Assembly: GCA_000372225.1 (NCBI GenBank)
Contig: AQTY01000003.1
Span: forward strand, 1-64,000
DNA from: Candidatus Nitromaritima sp. SCGC AAA288-L16
GTDB taxonomy: Bacteria; Nitrospinota; Nitrospinia; Nitrospinales; VA-1
Direction of reading: 5' to 3'
Length of the DNA: 64,000 nt
Below, in pieces: positions 37,560-45,153 of this stretch (within the stretch, counting starts at the first letter, position 1; each line of letters begins with the position of its first letter). The notes below the pieces were generated by a model. That model made no database searches and was not told the DNA's origin. It was given only the letters and a program-made list of their open reading frames with translations. The position numbers and the translations under genes are program-made.

Positions 37560-38192
37560 ATGACTATGAAAAGACGAAACGGACAATCAAAAGTTTTGAG
37601 TAAAGAAGAAATCAAACGAGTAATCAACTTCCAAGATAGAAAATCAAATCGTCATTCAATACGAAACATTTGTCTGGTGAATATGAGTATTTTTCTTGGT
37701 TGTCGTGTTGGTGAAATAAGTTCATTACGAATAAACCAAGTTGTGAATGATGACTGGACTATCAAAGACGAAGTTGTATTAGAGAAAGAGAATACGAAGT
37801 CCAAGAAAAATCGTGTGATGTATCTGGTTCATAAAGATGTGAGAACGTCTTTGGAAAACCACATCAACCATAGACGTGAAATAGACAAGTTAGAACCAAC
37901 AACAAAATGTTTTGAGAAACCATTATTTGTATCTCAAAAGAAATCTGGTTTCTCTCCACGTTCATTACAACGTCTGTATAAGAATATGTATCGTTCAGTT
38001 GGTTTAGACGATATGGTTTCATCACATTCTGGTAGAAGAACATTTATTACAAATCTCATATCGTCTGGTATAGATATGAAAACTGTATCTACTCTCGCAG
38101 GGCATTCGTCTATACAAACAACTGTGGATACATACGCAGTAGCAAATCCAAACAAGATGGTGAATGTATGTAGAAACATTAGTATCAACTAA
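37560..38192 (+). CDS. Short tyrosine recombinase, catalytic domain only
   Basis: 210 residues, half the length of usual integrases. Almost no core-binding domain precedes the catalytic domain, as in FimB/FimE. Catalytic residues are visible: Arg in GCRVGEISSL (residue ~45), HSGRRTF (His/Arg, ~158), GHSS (~181) and the nucleophile Tyr in VDTYAVANP (~190). It may invert or resolve DNA inside the element, or copy a second integration system. It is followed by a strong hairpin terminator at 38301. Confidence 0.82.
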   Translation: MTMKRRNGQSKVLSKEEIKRVINFQDRKSNRHSIRNICLVNMSIFLGCRVGEISSLRINQVVNDDWTIKDEVVLEKENTKSKKNRVMYLVHKDVRTSLENHINHRREIDKLEPTTKCFEKPLFVSQKKSGFSPRSLQRLYKNMYRSVGLDDMVSSHSGRRTFITNLISSGIDMKTVSTLAGHSSIQTTVDTYAVANPNKMVNVCRNISIN

Positions 38193-38300
38193 CATTTACG
38201 TCGGGGAACAGTAAAACGAGTAGATAGTATAGGGATAGGTTAGATTTACTGACGAGCATTTTATATAAATCGTCAAAAAAAAATCTGGTAATCAAAATCA

Positions 38301-38330
38301 GTCCAAGAGTTTTTTTCTCTTGGACTTTTT
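38301..38330 (+). terminator. Rho-independent terminator after the short recombinase
   Basis: A perfect 9-bp stem GTCCAAGAG / CTCTTGGAC with a seven-base T-rich loop, followed by five Ts. It ends transcription of the recombinase gene. Confidence 0.85.
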
Positions 38331-38435
38331 CGTGGAAAAAGAAAGGTGGTGATGTCTATGGAGATATAAGTAGTTCGTAGTATCCATCCAACAATAATGT
38401 TGGTGGTAGTTTATTTATTTAGAAAGGGACATATT

Positions 38436-38972
38436 ATGTCTAATACACAAGAAGTAAAACCAAATGAAGTAGTAAAAGACTTTTTTCCATCCATAAACGA
38501 CAAATCCATACAGTATTGGGTTTCACTAATGGAAGGTAGATGTATTGTATGGAAATGGTTGGAGAGAGAGAATGATACTTTGTTTTGTTTTGATAGAACA
38601 GAACCAGCAAGATGGATAAGAAATCCATTCCATAAAGATGACGATAGAAATGGGATAGACAACTTCGACATCTTGTGGAAAAACTCTATCAAAAAAGAAG
38701 TTATTACTGATAGAGAGTTTGAGAAGTTAGAAGATAAATCTAACTGGAAACTACACTACGAATACCATTGGGGTGTTGTTGATGGAAAGTTAGATGGAAC
38801 TTTGTGTATGAACTATCGTAATGGTAGTCCAATGTATATCGGTAGATATACTGACGGTAAGAAAAATGGACTTTGTGAATACTATAACAGAGATGGACTT
38901 GGTGTCGGTGGTGAATACAAAGACAACAAGTTGGTTGATGAGTTAGTTGGTTCTCATACCATTATGAGTTAG
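38436..38972 (+). CDS. Hypothetical protein with a C-terminal MORN-like pair
   Basis: 178 residues from the ATG at 38436, which follows AAGGGAC. The first ~110 residues are unknown, with a W-rich block (CIVWKWLERENDTLF). The last 60 have two MORN-like units (NGSPMYIGRYTDGKKNGLCEYYNRDG). No signal peptide. This is the third repeat-protein gene of module 1. Function unknown. Confidence 0.65.
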   Translation: MSNTQEVKPNEVVKDFFPSINDKSIQYWVSLMEGRCIVWKWLERENDTLFCFDRTEPARWIRNPFHKDDDRNGIDNFDILWKNSIKKEVITDREFEKLEDKSNWKLHYEYHWGVVDGKLDGTLCMNYRNGSPMYIGRYTDGKKNGLCEYYNRDGLGVGGEYKDNKLVDELVGSHTIMS

Positions 38973-39043
38973 TAGAAAGATGAGAAACACTCAACTTATA
39001 TGATGATGTTTTGAGAGTGTTTCTAATCTACATTCCATAGAAT

Positions 39044-39097
39044 AAAAAACCACGACTGGTAATACCACGATAGACGTTTGACGTATCGTGGTTTTTT
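39044..39097 (+). terminator. Hairpin terminator with two alternative stems
   Basis: CCACGA occurs at 39050 and again in ACCACGATA at 39064; either can pair with TATCGTGGT at 39084-39092, which is followed by a run of Ts. The tighter stem is nine pairs. It separates the 38436 gene from the replication region. Confidence 0.7.
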
Positions 39098-39552
39098 ATT
39101 ATCTAAAATCTCCACATATCTACTTCTACTACACACTCCACCACATCAAAATAAATCTCAAAAAAAGTTCATTTTTTTTCCAAAATCACCAGAAAAATAC
39201 GAGTTGGATGTCTAAATAAGAAGAATGATGAAGATATACCAGATGTTCTAAACCATCAAAATGGTAGAAAACTCTGTTCTTCTTCTTCCAGTTGAACTGA
39301 CTATTTCAGTTGTTTCCATATTTATAATGAAAGTCCATTAGATGGTGTTGTGAGAAATAAGAGAAATAGTCATATCTCTATAAGTGTGTCTAAACCAAAT
39401 GGAACACCAGAGATAATACGAATGTGATGATGAGTTGGACGAAGGACAACTCATCATAATGAGTATTAGGACATTTCCACGAGTTCCACGAAGTGGAACG
39501 AGTGTTTGGAAATGTTCTAACTCTCATCTCATATAAACCAAGTGGAACTCTT
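39098..39552 (+). other. Noncoding stretch before the Rep-like gene with two hairpins
   Basis: About 450 bases without a gene. Near its right end are two strong inverted repeats: ATGATGAGTTG / CAACTCATCAT (11 bp stem, 39427-39457, loop GACGAAGGA) and GTTCCAC / GTGGAAC (7 bp stem, 39483-39499, loop GAA). They end about 55 bases before the HUH-type gene, where a rolling-circle origin would lie. An origin function is inferred from position only. Confidence 0.5.
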
Positions 39553-40290
39553 ATGAATACATTAGAACAAGACAAAGAACTACTGGATAAGTTGGAAACT
39601 GAATACAGAAAAGAGAAACACCAGGAATACCATAAGAACAAGAACAGAGAACAATACCATCCAATCGGTTTAGTAAGTGATGAGATACGACTTGAAAACA
39701 AAGTAGCATTTAGAGAGTGGATGTTGGAAATAAAACCAACTCATTTCTTTACTTTCAACTTCAACAAAAAGTTCCAAAGTTCCAACACAGAAACCATAGT
39801 TTCTTATGGAAAAGAGAAACTACATAAGTTCCATAAATACATTCATAAGAAACTCTTTGGAAGGTATTGGTATAAACCAGAAATCATAAATCCAAACGAA
39901 CATATCTTTATGGTTCTATCACCACAAGATATATCTACCAATCTTCACTTTCACGGAACTGGTGTTATTAGAAATACCAAGATGTTTCCAAACAAAGTAG
40001 AGATGTTTGAGGAATATGGAAATCGTATTTGGAACTTGGATAAAGAACTATCTTCATACGTTTTTAGAAAAGGTAGATATGTAAATAAACAAGTTATGAA
40101 AGATGGAGTGAAGATGGATAAACAACTTTACATAGATGGTGAATGGATAAAGAAACGAGATGTAATAGTTCCATCTGGTTCATTAGACATACAGAAACCA
40201 TATAACCAAAAATGTGTTTCTTGGTATTCCACAAGAAAACAAAACAACTATCAAAACTACGAACACTATTACATTAGTGGTTCTCAATAA
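39553..40290 (+). CDS. HUH-endonuclease-like replication initiator (Rep)
   Basis: 245 residues from the ATG at 39553; a GTG 60 bases upstream lies inside a hairpin and is less likely. Three motifs in order match rolling-circle Rep proteins: a hydrophobic strand THFFTFNFN (motif 1, about residue 60), LHFHGTGVI (the His-hydrophobic-His metal site, about 134) and CVSWYSTRK near the C-terminus (Tyr and Lys in a Y-x3-K arrangement). Such enzymes nick an origin and attach to the 5' end. The two hairpins just upstream are candidate origin structures. It suggests that module 1 can replicate when excised. The assignment rests on short motifs. Confidence 0.6.
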   Translation: MNTLEQDKELLDKLETEYRKEKHQEYHKNKNREQYHPIGLVSDEIRLENKVAFREWMLEIKPTHFFTFNFNKKFQSSNTETIVSYGKEKLHKFHKYIHKKLFGRYWYKPEIINPNEHIFMVLSPQDISTNLHFHGTGVIRNTKMFPNKVEMFEEYGNRIWNLDKELSSYVFRKGRYVNKQVMKDGVKMDKQLYIDGEWIKKRDVIVPSGSLDIQKPYNQKCVSWYSTRKQNNYQNYEHYYISGSQ

Positions 40291-40304
40291 TGGAGTGAAT
40301 GAAT

Positions 40305-40706
40305 ATGAAGAAAAGACAAAAAACAATAGACGATAAACAAAATCTAAAACGACTAAATAAATACAACAAGAACAGGTTTAGTGGTTGTGAAGTATTACTT
40401 GGACTTACTGGTAAAGAACAGATGTGGTTATTGGACTTGGTGTTTCACTATGAAATGTATAACGAAACTACCAATCCATTTATCTCTCGTCATTACGAGT
40501 GTTTAGAAACTGACGAGAAGTATAAACAGAAAGTCAAAGAGAACTATTTCCCAAATAGTCTATACGACCATCTACTCCATCCATTACTACGAAGGGACTT
40601 ATTCTCGTCTATGAAAGAACTAATACTTACTGGTGGTGGTGGAAAGTTTAGAAAACGTATCAACAAAATCTTGGAACAATACGAAGTTGGAGAATACAAC
40701 GTATGA
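40305..40706 (+). CDS. Hypothetical protein of the replication block
   Basis: 133 residues, start at the ATG at 40305, nine bases after GGAG; an ATG six bases earlier is also possible. Basic N-terminus (MKKRQKTIDDKQNLKRLNKYNKN), then a helical region. No family recognised. Its stop overlaps the next start in an ATGA arrangement, so the two are translationally coupled to each other and probably to Rep, which ends 14 bases upstream. Confidence 0.6.
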   Translation: MKKRQKTIDDKQNLKRLNKYNKNRFSGCEVLLGLTGKEQMWLLDLVFHYEMYNETTNPFISRHYECLETDEKYKQKVKENYFPNSLYDHLLHPLLRRDLFSSMKELILTGGGGKFRKRINKILEQYEVGEYNV

Positions 40707-41116
40707 GAACCATAAGAACATTTAGACAATTCTTGGAATATGGAGAACCAGAAGTTCTTACCAAGTCCAAAATATACATAGAAGATTTATCTGGTAGAGA
40801 GAAAACAACAAAAATTATTTTGTTGAAAAAACTACTTAAAGATTTTGATTTCCACTATACGAGAAGTGATGATAGACGTTCATACCAACGTGGTAAAGAA
40901 CAACAAGACAAGATAGAGAAACTGGTGAAAGAGATTGGTAAAGATGGATTGAAGATATACAGAAACTATATATCTACAAAAGAGAGTAAAAAAACTGGAA
41001 CTAATGGAAGTCTATACTCTGGTTTTTCTTTCTTTCCACCAACTCCACCACTATCCACAGAAGAAAAACACTTAAAGAGAACTATGATATATGGAAAAGT
41101 TTATAAAGGTGAATAG
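40703..41116 (+). CDS. Hypothetical basic protein of the replication block
   Basis: 137 residues, start coupled to the preceding gene (ATGA overlap). Rich in Lys and Arg with a helical pattern (KTTKIILLKKLLKDFDFHY, then GKEQQDKIEKLVKEIG). Possibly nucleic-acid binding, but no motif supports a specific role. Confidence 0.55.
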   Translation: MRTIRTFRQFLEYGEPEVLTKSKIYIEDLSGREKTTKIILLKKLLKDFDFHYTRSDDRRSYQRGKEQQDKIEKLVKEIGKDGLKIYRNYISTKESKKTGTNGSLYSGFSFFPPTPPLSTEEKHLKRTMIYGKVYKGE

Positions 41117-41118
41117 AG

Positions 41119-41280
41119 ATGATAAGTAAATCTATACAAGAAAGTAATAAATCGTTCTTTGTGAAGAACACCAAAGCAAAAATGTTATTACAGAAACTCA
41201 ATCAAACTGAAAAGCAGATAATAATGTTATTGACTAAACGAAATCTACAAATCACAGAGTTATTCTCTGTGATAAAATAA
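41119..41280 (+). CDS. Small hypothetical protein (53 residues)
   Basis: An open frame of 54 codons from the ATG at 41119, two bases after the previous stop, with TAGAG upstream. Predicted to be helical (MLLQKLNQTEKQIIMLLTKR), basic, and without cysteines. It fills the gap between coupled genes exactly, which supports its being real. Function unknown. Confidence 0.5.
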   Translation: MISKSIQESNKSFFVKNTKAKMLLQKLNQTEKQIIMLLTKRNLQITELFSVIK

Positions 41281-41291
41281 AGGATATATTT

Positions 41292-41486
41292 ATGACTAAT
41301 ACATACGACAAAGAACTAAACACCAAAGTTTCATTTCTATTTCCAAGAGTTCTAACAGAGAAGATGGATGAACTATCCATACGTATTGGGGTATCTCGTT
41401 CGCAAATCTTACGAAAATCTACACAAGAGTATCTCAACTTTTTGGAGAATGAATACCAAAGAAACAATACTCAACAGATGTTATGA
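41292..41486 (+). CDS. Ribbon-helix-helix (CopG/Arc-type) DNA-binding protein
   Basis: 64 residues. A short N-terminal strand (LNTKVSFLFP) is followed by two helices (VLTEKMDELSIRIG and SRSQILRKSTQEYLNFLE) in the CopG/RHH pattern. It likely represses its own operon or controls copy number or excision. A decayed copy of its 3' half lies at 44113-44164 in module 2. It overlaps the next gene by 4 bases. Confidence 0.75.
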   Translation: MTNTYDKELNTKVSFLFPRVLTEKMDELSIRIGVSRSQILRKSTQEYLNFLENEYQRNNTQQML

Positions 41487-41872
41487 ATAAAAAACAAAAA
41501 CAAGAACTAGGACAAAGTTTGATTGATTTCATCCAACAAGAATACAGTATTTTGGATTTCATAGAAGTGTGTGGGAATGATGTTGAGTTTGAGATGGATG
41601 AAGAAAACAAAAAGGAAACATTTGATATAAAAATAGACAAATGGAATGTTGTTATTACTACTTGGTATAAGAATAGAGGTGGAGATGACGAGTTTCCAAA
41701 TAGTCCAACTTGGGATGTGAATAACCAAGATGTAGAGTTTGATGGTGATGGTGAAAATTTTAGGGAATGGATAAAAATAAACTGGAAAGATTTGAGATTT
41801 TATTCTTCTATGGGAATCTGGAAAGAAGTGTATGACGGATACGAAAAAAACAAAAAGAAAGAAGGGGAATAG
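41483..41872 (+). CDS. Hypothetical acidic protein coupled to the RHH gene
   Basis: 129 residues, strongly acidic (DEENKKETFD, GGDDEFPNSP, GDGENFREW) with several Trp. The start overlaps the RHH stop by ATGA. An acidic partner after an RHH gene could be a toxin, antitoxin or DNA-mimic protein, but none of these families is recognisable here. Confidence 0.55.
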   Translation: MNKKQKQELGQSLIDFIQQEYSILDFIEVCGNDVEFEMDEENKKETFDIKIDKWNVVITTWYKNRGGDDEFPNSPTWDVNNQDVEFDGDGENFREWIKINWKDLRFYSSMGIWKEVYDGYEKNKKKEGE

Positions 41873-41918
41873 ATATGATTACGAACATTCTTTCAGTATA
41901 AAAAAAGGGGACTATATT

Positions 41919-42149
41919 ATGACTTCACGTGTGGTAGAACATAAAATCAAGTTGGAGAAATCTGTAAAAATCATTCTTGGAGTATTAGCATTTGGTGTTT
42001 TTCTAAACGCATTCGCACCAGTATTTGATGTTAGAGAAGCATTTTCTGTTAGAGAAGCATTCGCACAAAGAACGATAGGAAGTGAAAGTAATCCAGTTCG
42101 AGTAGCATTGTGTAAGTGGAGCAGTTTCGACTCCCCAAAATGTCAATAA
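41919..42149 (+). CDS. Small single-pass membrane or exported protein, array paralogue A
   Basis: 76 residues from the ATG at 41919. A basic N-terminus (VEHKIKLEKSVK) precedes one hydrophobic helix (IILGVLAFGVFLNAF) and a short tail with two cysteines. The block VREAF is duplicated in tandem (SVREAFSVREAFA). A paralogue at 43900-44091 in module 2 shares the first ~45 residues but has a different tail. A VREAFAQ-type end could be a signal peptidase site, which would release a ~27-residue peptide. Function unknown. Confidence 0.6.
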   Translation: MTSRVVEHKIKLEKSVKIILGVLAFGVFLNAFAPVFDVREAFSVREAFAQRTIGSESNPVRVALCKWSSFDSPKCQ

Positions 42150-42275
42150 TCTTTATTCAAACGACATTCATACAAAACAATACTCAACTGGTATAATGTC
42201 TTTCTGGTGGAGAAATACCAGTTTTTCACCAGAAAATGAAAAAACATACCACCTATTTCTTGTTATATTTTCTCT

Positions 42276-42668
42276 ATGAAAAAACTACTTCCCATATTCA
42301 CACTTTTATTCTCAACACTGATGTTCTCAACACCTTCCTATGGTGAATGGACGAAAACAAGTGTTAATGATATAGGAGACACCTTCTATGTGGATTTTGA
42401 TAGAATCAGAAAACACGGTGAATATGTTTTTTGGTGGGGTATAAGTGATTACTTGAAACCTAAGAGTGTTGGGCAGTGGTCTTCCAGAGTATATAGACAA
42501 GGTGATTGTAAATTATTTCGGTTTAAAATTTTGAGTGATTCCTATTACAAAGAACCTATGGGTGGGGGAGAATCTTTCTTATCTTCAAATGTACCAGACG
42601 AGAATTGGTCGTATCCTCCTCCTAACTCAAATGCAGAAAAAATTATAAAACGGGTCTGTAGTCAGTGA
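42276..42668 (+). CDS. Exported protein, surface-adhesin E-like
   Basis: 130 residues with a clear signal peptide (MKKLLPIFTLLFSTLMF, cut near residue 23). The mature part has WTKTSVNDIGDTFYVDFDRIRKHG, then YVFWWGISDYL, CKLFRFK and a closing Cys. This is the W...tfyvD...irk.g...W...Dy pattern of small secreted proteins often labelled surface-adhesin protein E. Function is poorly known; possibly envelope-associated. It is the last gene before the module 1/2 junction. Confidence 0.7.
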   Translation: MKKLLPIFTLLFSTLMFSTPSYGEWTKTSVNDIGDTFYVDFDRIRKHGEYVFWWGISDYLKPKSVGQWSSRVYRQGDCKLFRFKILSDSYYKEPMGGGESFLSSNVPDENWSYPPPNSNAEKIIKRVCSQ

Positions 42669-42699
42669 GTTAGTGTACTAATCATTCAATAGTAAAATC

Positions 42700-42778
42700 G
42701 AGTTACGTAAATGTTACGTAATAAAAATAAACTCTTTATTTTTAATAAGTTATAAGCATAAAACTATTGAATGGGAGT
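42700..42778 (+). repeat. Module 1 right end: arm repeats and attachment core copy 2
   Basis: AGTTACGTAAATGTTACGTA (42701-42720) is a pair of the same octamer found at the left end of module 1. The core, ATTGAATGGGAGT at 42766-42778, has one mismatch to the guaA end. This marks the boundary between modules 1 and 2. Confidence 0.78.
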
Positions 42779-42800
42779 GACAGGAACCCTCCTCTTAGTC

Positions 42801-42915
42801 AAATAACTCCTTATAAATCAATATTTTAAATTTTTGAGTCCAGTTACGTACTTTTACGTAATATGGTCATTCAGAGTCTTAAACGACCATCGGTTACGTA
42901 TATCTTACGTACTTG
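42801..42915. repeat. Left-end cluster of arm-type repeats, module 2
   Basis: AATAACTCC and TATAAATCAAT at 42802-42822 copy the bases after guaA (33226-33245). GTTACGTA-type octamers lie at 42843, 42853 (TTTTACGTA), 42893 and 42904, around an inverted repeat ATGGTC ... GACCAT (42863-42890). This is the module 1 layout with sequence drift. Confidence 0.7.
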
Positions 42916-42966
42916 GGGTCACCATTGATTAGTATTGTTTCCGAGTAAATACGGTATTCTTATCGT

Positions 42967-43050
42967 ATGAAAACCAAACCACTCACATTCTTACTCGCAC
43001 TCACTTTTCTGTTTTTGTTTAGTGGTTCTGTTTTTGGTGATGATTTTTAA
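42967..43050 (+). pseudogene. Truncated Sel1-type gene: signal peptide followed by a stop
   Basis: The ATG at 42967 begins a copy of the shared signal peptide (MKTKPLTFLLALTF...SGSVFGDDF) that stops after 27 codons. The bases after it (GATGATTTTTAAAGATGGTTGAC) still align with the codons DDYQDGF of the Sel1 gene at 36324 on. It is a decayed copy, not a functional secreted peptide, though expression of the short peptide cannot be ruled out. Confidence 0.7.
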
Positions 43051-43063
43051 AGATGGTTGACAT

Positions 43064-43100
43064 AAAAAAACCCCCACCACTTTGACTAGTAGTGGAGGTT
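43064..43100 (-). terminator. Terminator for the 43114-43605 gene
   Basis: On the minus strand CCTCCACT pairs imperfectly (one mismatch) with AGTGGTGG across an eight-base loop and is followed by seven Ts (43064-43070). It lies just past the gene's stop. Confidence 0.65.
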
Positions 43101-43113
43101 TATTCGGTAATAC

Positions 43114-43605
43114 TTACTTGAGGTTAACAGTCATAATGACAAACTCTTTATTCATTTGTGTTCCCTGATGGGGTTCTACGTAAGTTCCATCGTAGTAATA
43201 CCATTGTAAAGGTGTCATTTTCCCCAACGATTTTGGATGTTTCGGGAGTTTATTTACATCCATCCCACTTTCAATGAAAGTTTTAGGGTTGAGGTAATAA
43301 ACAATATCTTCGTGGGTTTTTTCGGGATTACTAGCAAAGTGAATCATATTATGTTTAGTAACTTTCTCCAACATACAATACTCCCCACTTGCCTTAGTCG
43401 CATCAATCGCAGCAAGTTTGGAACCCGGTGCAAACAAATTAGCAATTGCATTGATTTCTTTTCGTGCAGTTCCCTTCAAACTTAAAACAGCACCAAACTC
43501 ATTTTTAATAGCACTCAGTTCTTCAGCATCAGTTGCAGCAAAAACATTGGTTGGTGCTAAAAATGCACAAACCAAACCAACTAAAAGAAATTTTTTCAAA
43601 ATCAT
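43114..43605 (-). CDS. Exported hypothetical protein
   Basis: 163 residues from the ATG at 43605, which follows a strong CAGGAGG site; the longer frame from 43677 is not supported. The signal peptide (MILKKFLLVGLVCAFLAPTNVFA) is unlike the MKTKPLTF cassette. The mature protein has one Cys (EYCMLEK), several His and a conserved-looking WYYYDGTYVEP near the end. Family not recognised; a heme or ligand-binding periplasmic domain is possible. Cargo of module 2. Confidence 0.65.
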   Translation of the reverse strand: MILKKFLLVGLVCAFLAPTNVFAATDAEELSAIKNEFGAVLSLKGTARKEINAIANLFAPGSKLAAIDATKASGEYCMLEKVTKHNMIHFASNPEKTHEDIVYYLNPKTFIESGMDVNKLPKHPKSLGKMTPLQWYYYDGTYVEPHQGTQMNKEFVIMTVNLK

Positions 43606-43732
43606 CTTGCCTCCTGTTAGATAAAACATATGAATGTAATTGTGAGAGAGTGATCCTACCAAGCACCAGATATACACGCAACTCTAAAATCAAACTACCC
43701 TCCATCTCTCCACCCACAACTTCCCAATCCCC

Positions 43733-43800
43733 CCTCCTCTCTGATATAATCCAAAAATCCCAAAAGTCCTGAGGAGTTCCATCATGCGAACCACTTGGCA
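43733..43800 (+). promoter_or_regulatory. Conserved promoter/leader block, copy in module 2
   Basis: A ~65-base block with TATAAT at 43745-43750, CCCAAAAGTCCT, AGGAGTTCCA and GCGAACCACTTGG. Close copies are at 47291-47352 (minus) and 47763-47832 (plus), upstream of unrelated genes. In this copy the ATG at 43784 opens a 33-codon frame beginning MRTTW. Confidence 0.7.
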
Positions 43801-43835
43801 ACCATTGAGCAACGAAACCAAACCACTCACAACAA

Positions 43836-43868
43836 ACCAGACACCATTCGGTGTCTGGTTTTTTTTTG
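43836..43868 (+). terminator. Strong hairpin terminator just after the leader block
   Basis: CCAGACACC / GGTGTCTGG, nine pairs with a four-base loop (ATTC), followed by nine or more Ts. It ends the ~110-base transcript that would begin at the leader promoter. Transcription of the 43900 gene would need read-through or its own promoter. Confidence 0.85.
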
Positions 43869-43899
43869 TCCAAAACAACAATTAGAGGAGTATTAAGAG

Positions 43900-44091
43900 A
43901 TGAAAGATCGAGTGATAGAACACAAAGTTAAATTGGAAAAGTCAGTCAAAATTATTCTTGGAGTTTTAGCAGTTGGTGTTTTTCTAAACGCATTCGCACC
44001 AGTTTTTGATGTTAGAAAAGCATTCGCACAAATTGGAATGATAGGAAGTATCCATAACCCAGTTCATATTATTTGTAAGAAGGGTTGTTAA
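43900..44091 (+). CDS. Small single-pass membrane or exported protein, array paralogue B
   Basis: 63 residues. Residues 1-44 match the 41919 protein closely (VEHK and LEKSVKIILGVLA, FLNAFAPVFDVR.AFAQ). The C-terminal tail differs but again ends with two cysteines (IICKKGC). An AGAGGAG site precedes it. Conservation of the membrane part and divergence of the tail suggest a signal-sequence-plus-peptide design. Function unknown. Confidence 0.6.
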   Translation: MKDRVIEHKVKLEKSVKIILGVLAVGVFLNAFAPVFDVRKAFAQIGMIGSIHNPVHIICKKGC

Positions 44092-44112
44092 ATAGTCAAA
44101 CGACGTTCATAA

Positions 44113-44164
44113 CTTTTACGAAAATCTATACAAGAGTATCTAAACTTCCTGGAGAATGAATACC
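44113..44164 (+). pseudogene. Fragment of a ribbon-helix-helix gene
   Basis: These bases match 41405-41458 of the RHH gene (CTTACGAAAATCTACACAAG and on) with few differences and encode RKSIQEYLNFLENEY. Start and first half are missing. It shows that module 2 descends from an element like module 1 by deletion. Confidence 0.75.
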
Positions 44165-44239
44165 ATTGGCATAAACCTCTTTAACACTTCCCTGTTATAA
44201 TCTGCCAACTAGAAGTATTGCTGAATAGGGAGGATAGTA

Positions 44240-44569
44240 ATGGCAAGTTTCAATCAAAGAGCAATAAAGTGGATAGATTATATAAAAGAAAATTGTATTG
44301 ATGCTTTAAAAAAATATTGTGAAGATCAAGCATCAAATGATTTAACCGCAGAAGAAAAGCAAGATGCTCGAGATTATCTGGAAAATTATATTAAAACTGA
44401 AGTTACCAAACATTTTGGTTGTGGAGTAGATGACGATCATCCATACGCAATAGATGATAATGGTACTGACCAAGAAGCATTGGAAAATATAGTTATGGAA
44501 ATAATATTCATCTACAATAATCAAAAAGAAAGAGTATTCGACAGACTTCGTAAGAGTTTTGAATCTTAA
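44240..44569 (+). CDS. Hypothetical acidic helical protein
   Basis: 109 residues after GGGAGGA. Acidic and helical (QASNDLTAEEKQDARDYLENY, then DDNGTDQEALENIVMEIIF). No signal peptide. Family not recognised; last gene of module 2. Confidence 0.6.
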   Translation: MASFNQRAIKWIDYIKENCIDALKKYCEDQASNDLTAEEKQDARDYLENYIKTEVTKHFGCGVDDDHPYAIDDNGTDQEALENIVMEIIFIYNNQKERVFDRLRKSFES

Positions 44570-44696
44570 AACTTGAAATTTTCTAAAGGATAGTTTGTTA
44601 CTTTGACTTATAAAATGAGTCAGTAATATTCTTCTTCACACCAGTTATACTCAATGGTATCATCTCTGCAAATTATTGAAAAAAAGGACTTTACGG

Positions 44697-44774
44697 AATT
44701 ACGAATATGTTACGAACAAAAAATAAAGTCTTTAGAATCAACAACTTACAGACGTAGAACGATTGAATGGGAAT
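44697..44774 (+). repeat. Module 2 right end: arm repeats and attachment core copy 3
   Basis: ATTACGAATATGTTACGAA (44699-44717) has the GTTACGAA variant. The core at 44762-44774 is identical to the guaA end. The ~110 bases before it (from 44625) match those before the junctions at 47410 and 48740. Confidence 0.75.
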
Positions 44775-44833
44775 GATACTTTCCATTTAAAATCTGTATA
44801 ATATCTTTAAAATCAATAACTTAGATATTTTGG

Positions 44834-45020
44834 ACTAGTTACAAACTCAATTCTGTCATTGTGTCTTTTCAATGACTTAGAAATCTGAGTTACAAACTAG
44901 TTACAAAAAAGACGACATCATTGACTACCATGAGTGTCGGGTAACTCAAGTCATTACTAGTCAAACACTTAGTCCAAAAAAAACTGTTACAAACGAGTTA
45001 CAAACTATGAGTTACAAACT
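44834..45020. repeat. Left-end cluster of arm-type repeats, module 3
   Basis: GTTACAAA octamers at 44838, an inverted repeat GTCATTG ... CAATGAC (44855-44876), a pair at 44889 and 44900, and a group of three at 44985-45018. It reproduces the plan seen after guaA, with CAA in place of CGT in the octamer. No gene lies between 44570 and 45153. Confidence 0.7.
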
Positions 45021-45153
45021 CTGGATAACTCGTTTTGTTTCAACAGGATACGTTTTTCGTGGAATCATTGACTTGTTGAATTGTCGGGGGAAAGTCAATG
45101 ATACTGGGTACTCAGAGTCTTTTTAGTATGATTAAAACTGTTTCTCATTGCAT

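Noticed and set aside
41292..41872. Toxin-antitoxin pair (RHH plus acidic protein)
   Set aside because: The coupling is suggestive, but the second protein matches no toxin family I know and is acidic, so I left it as unknown.
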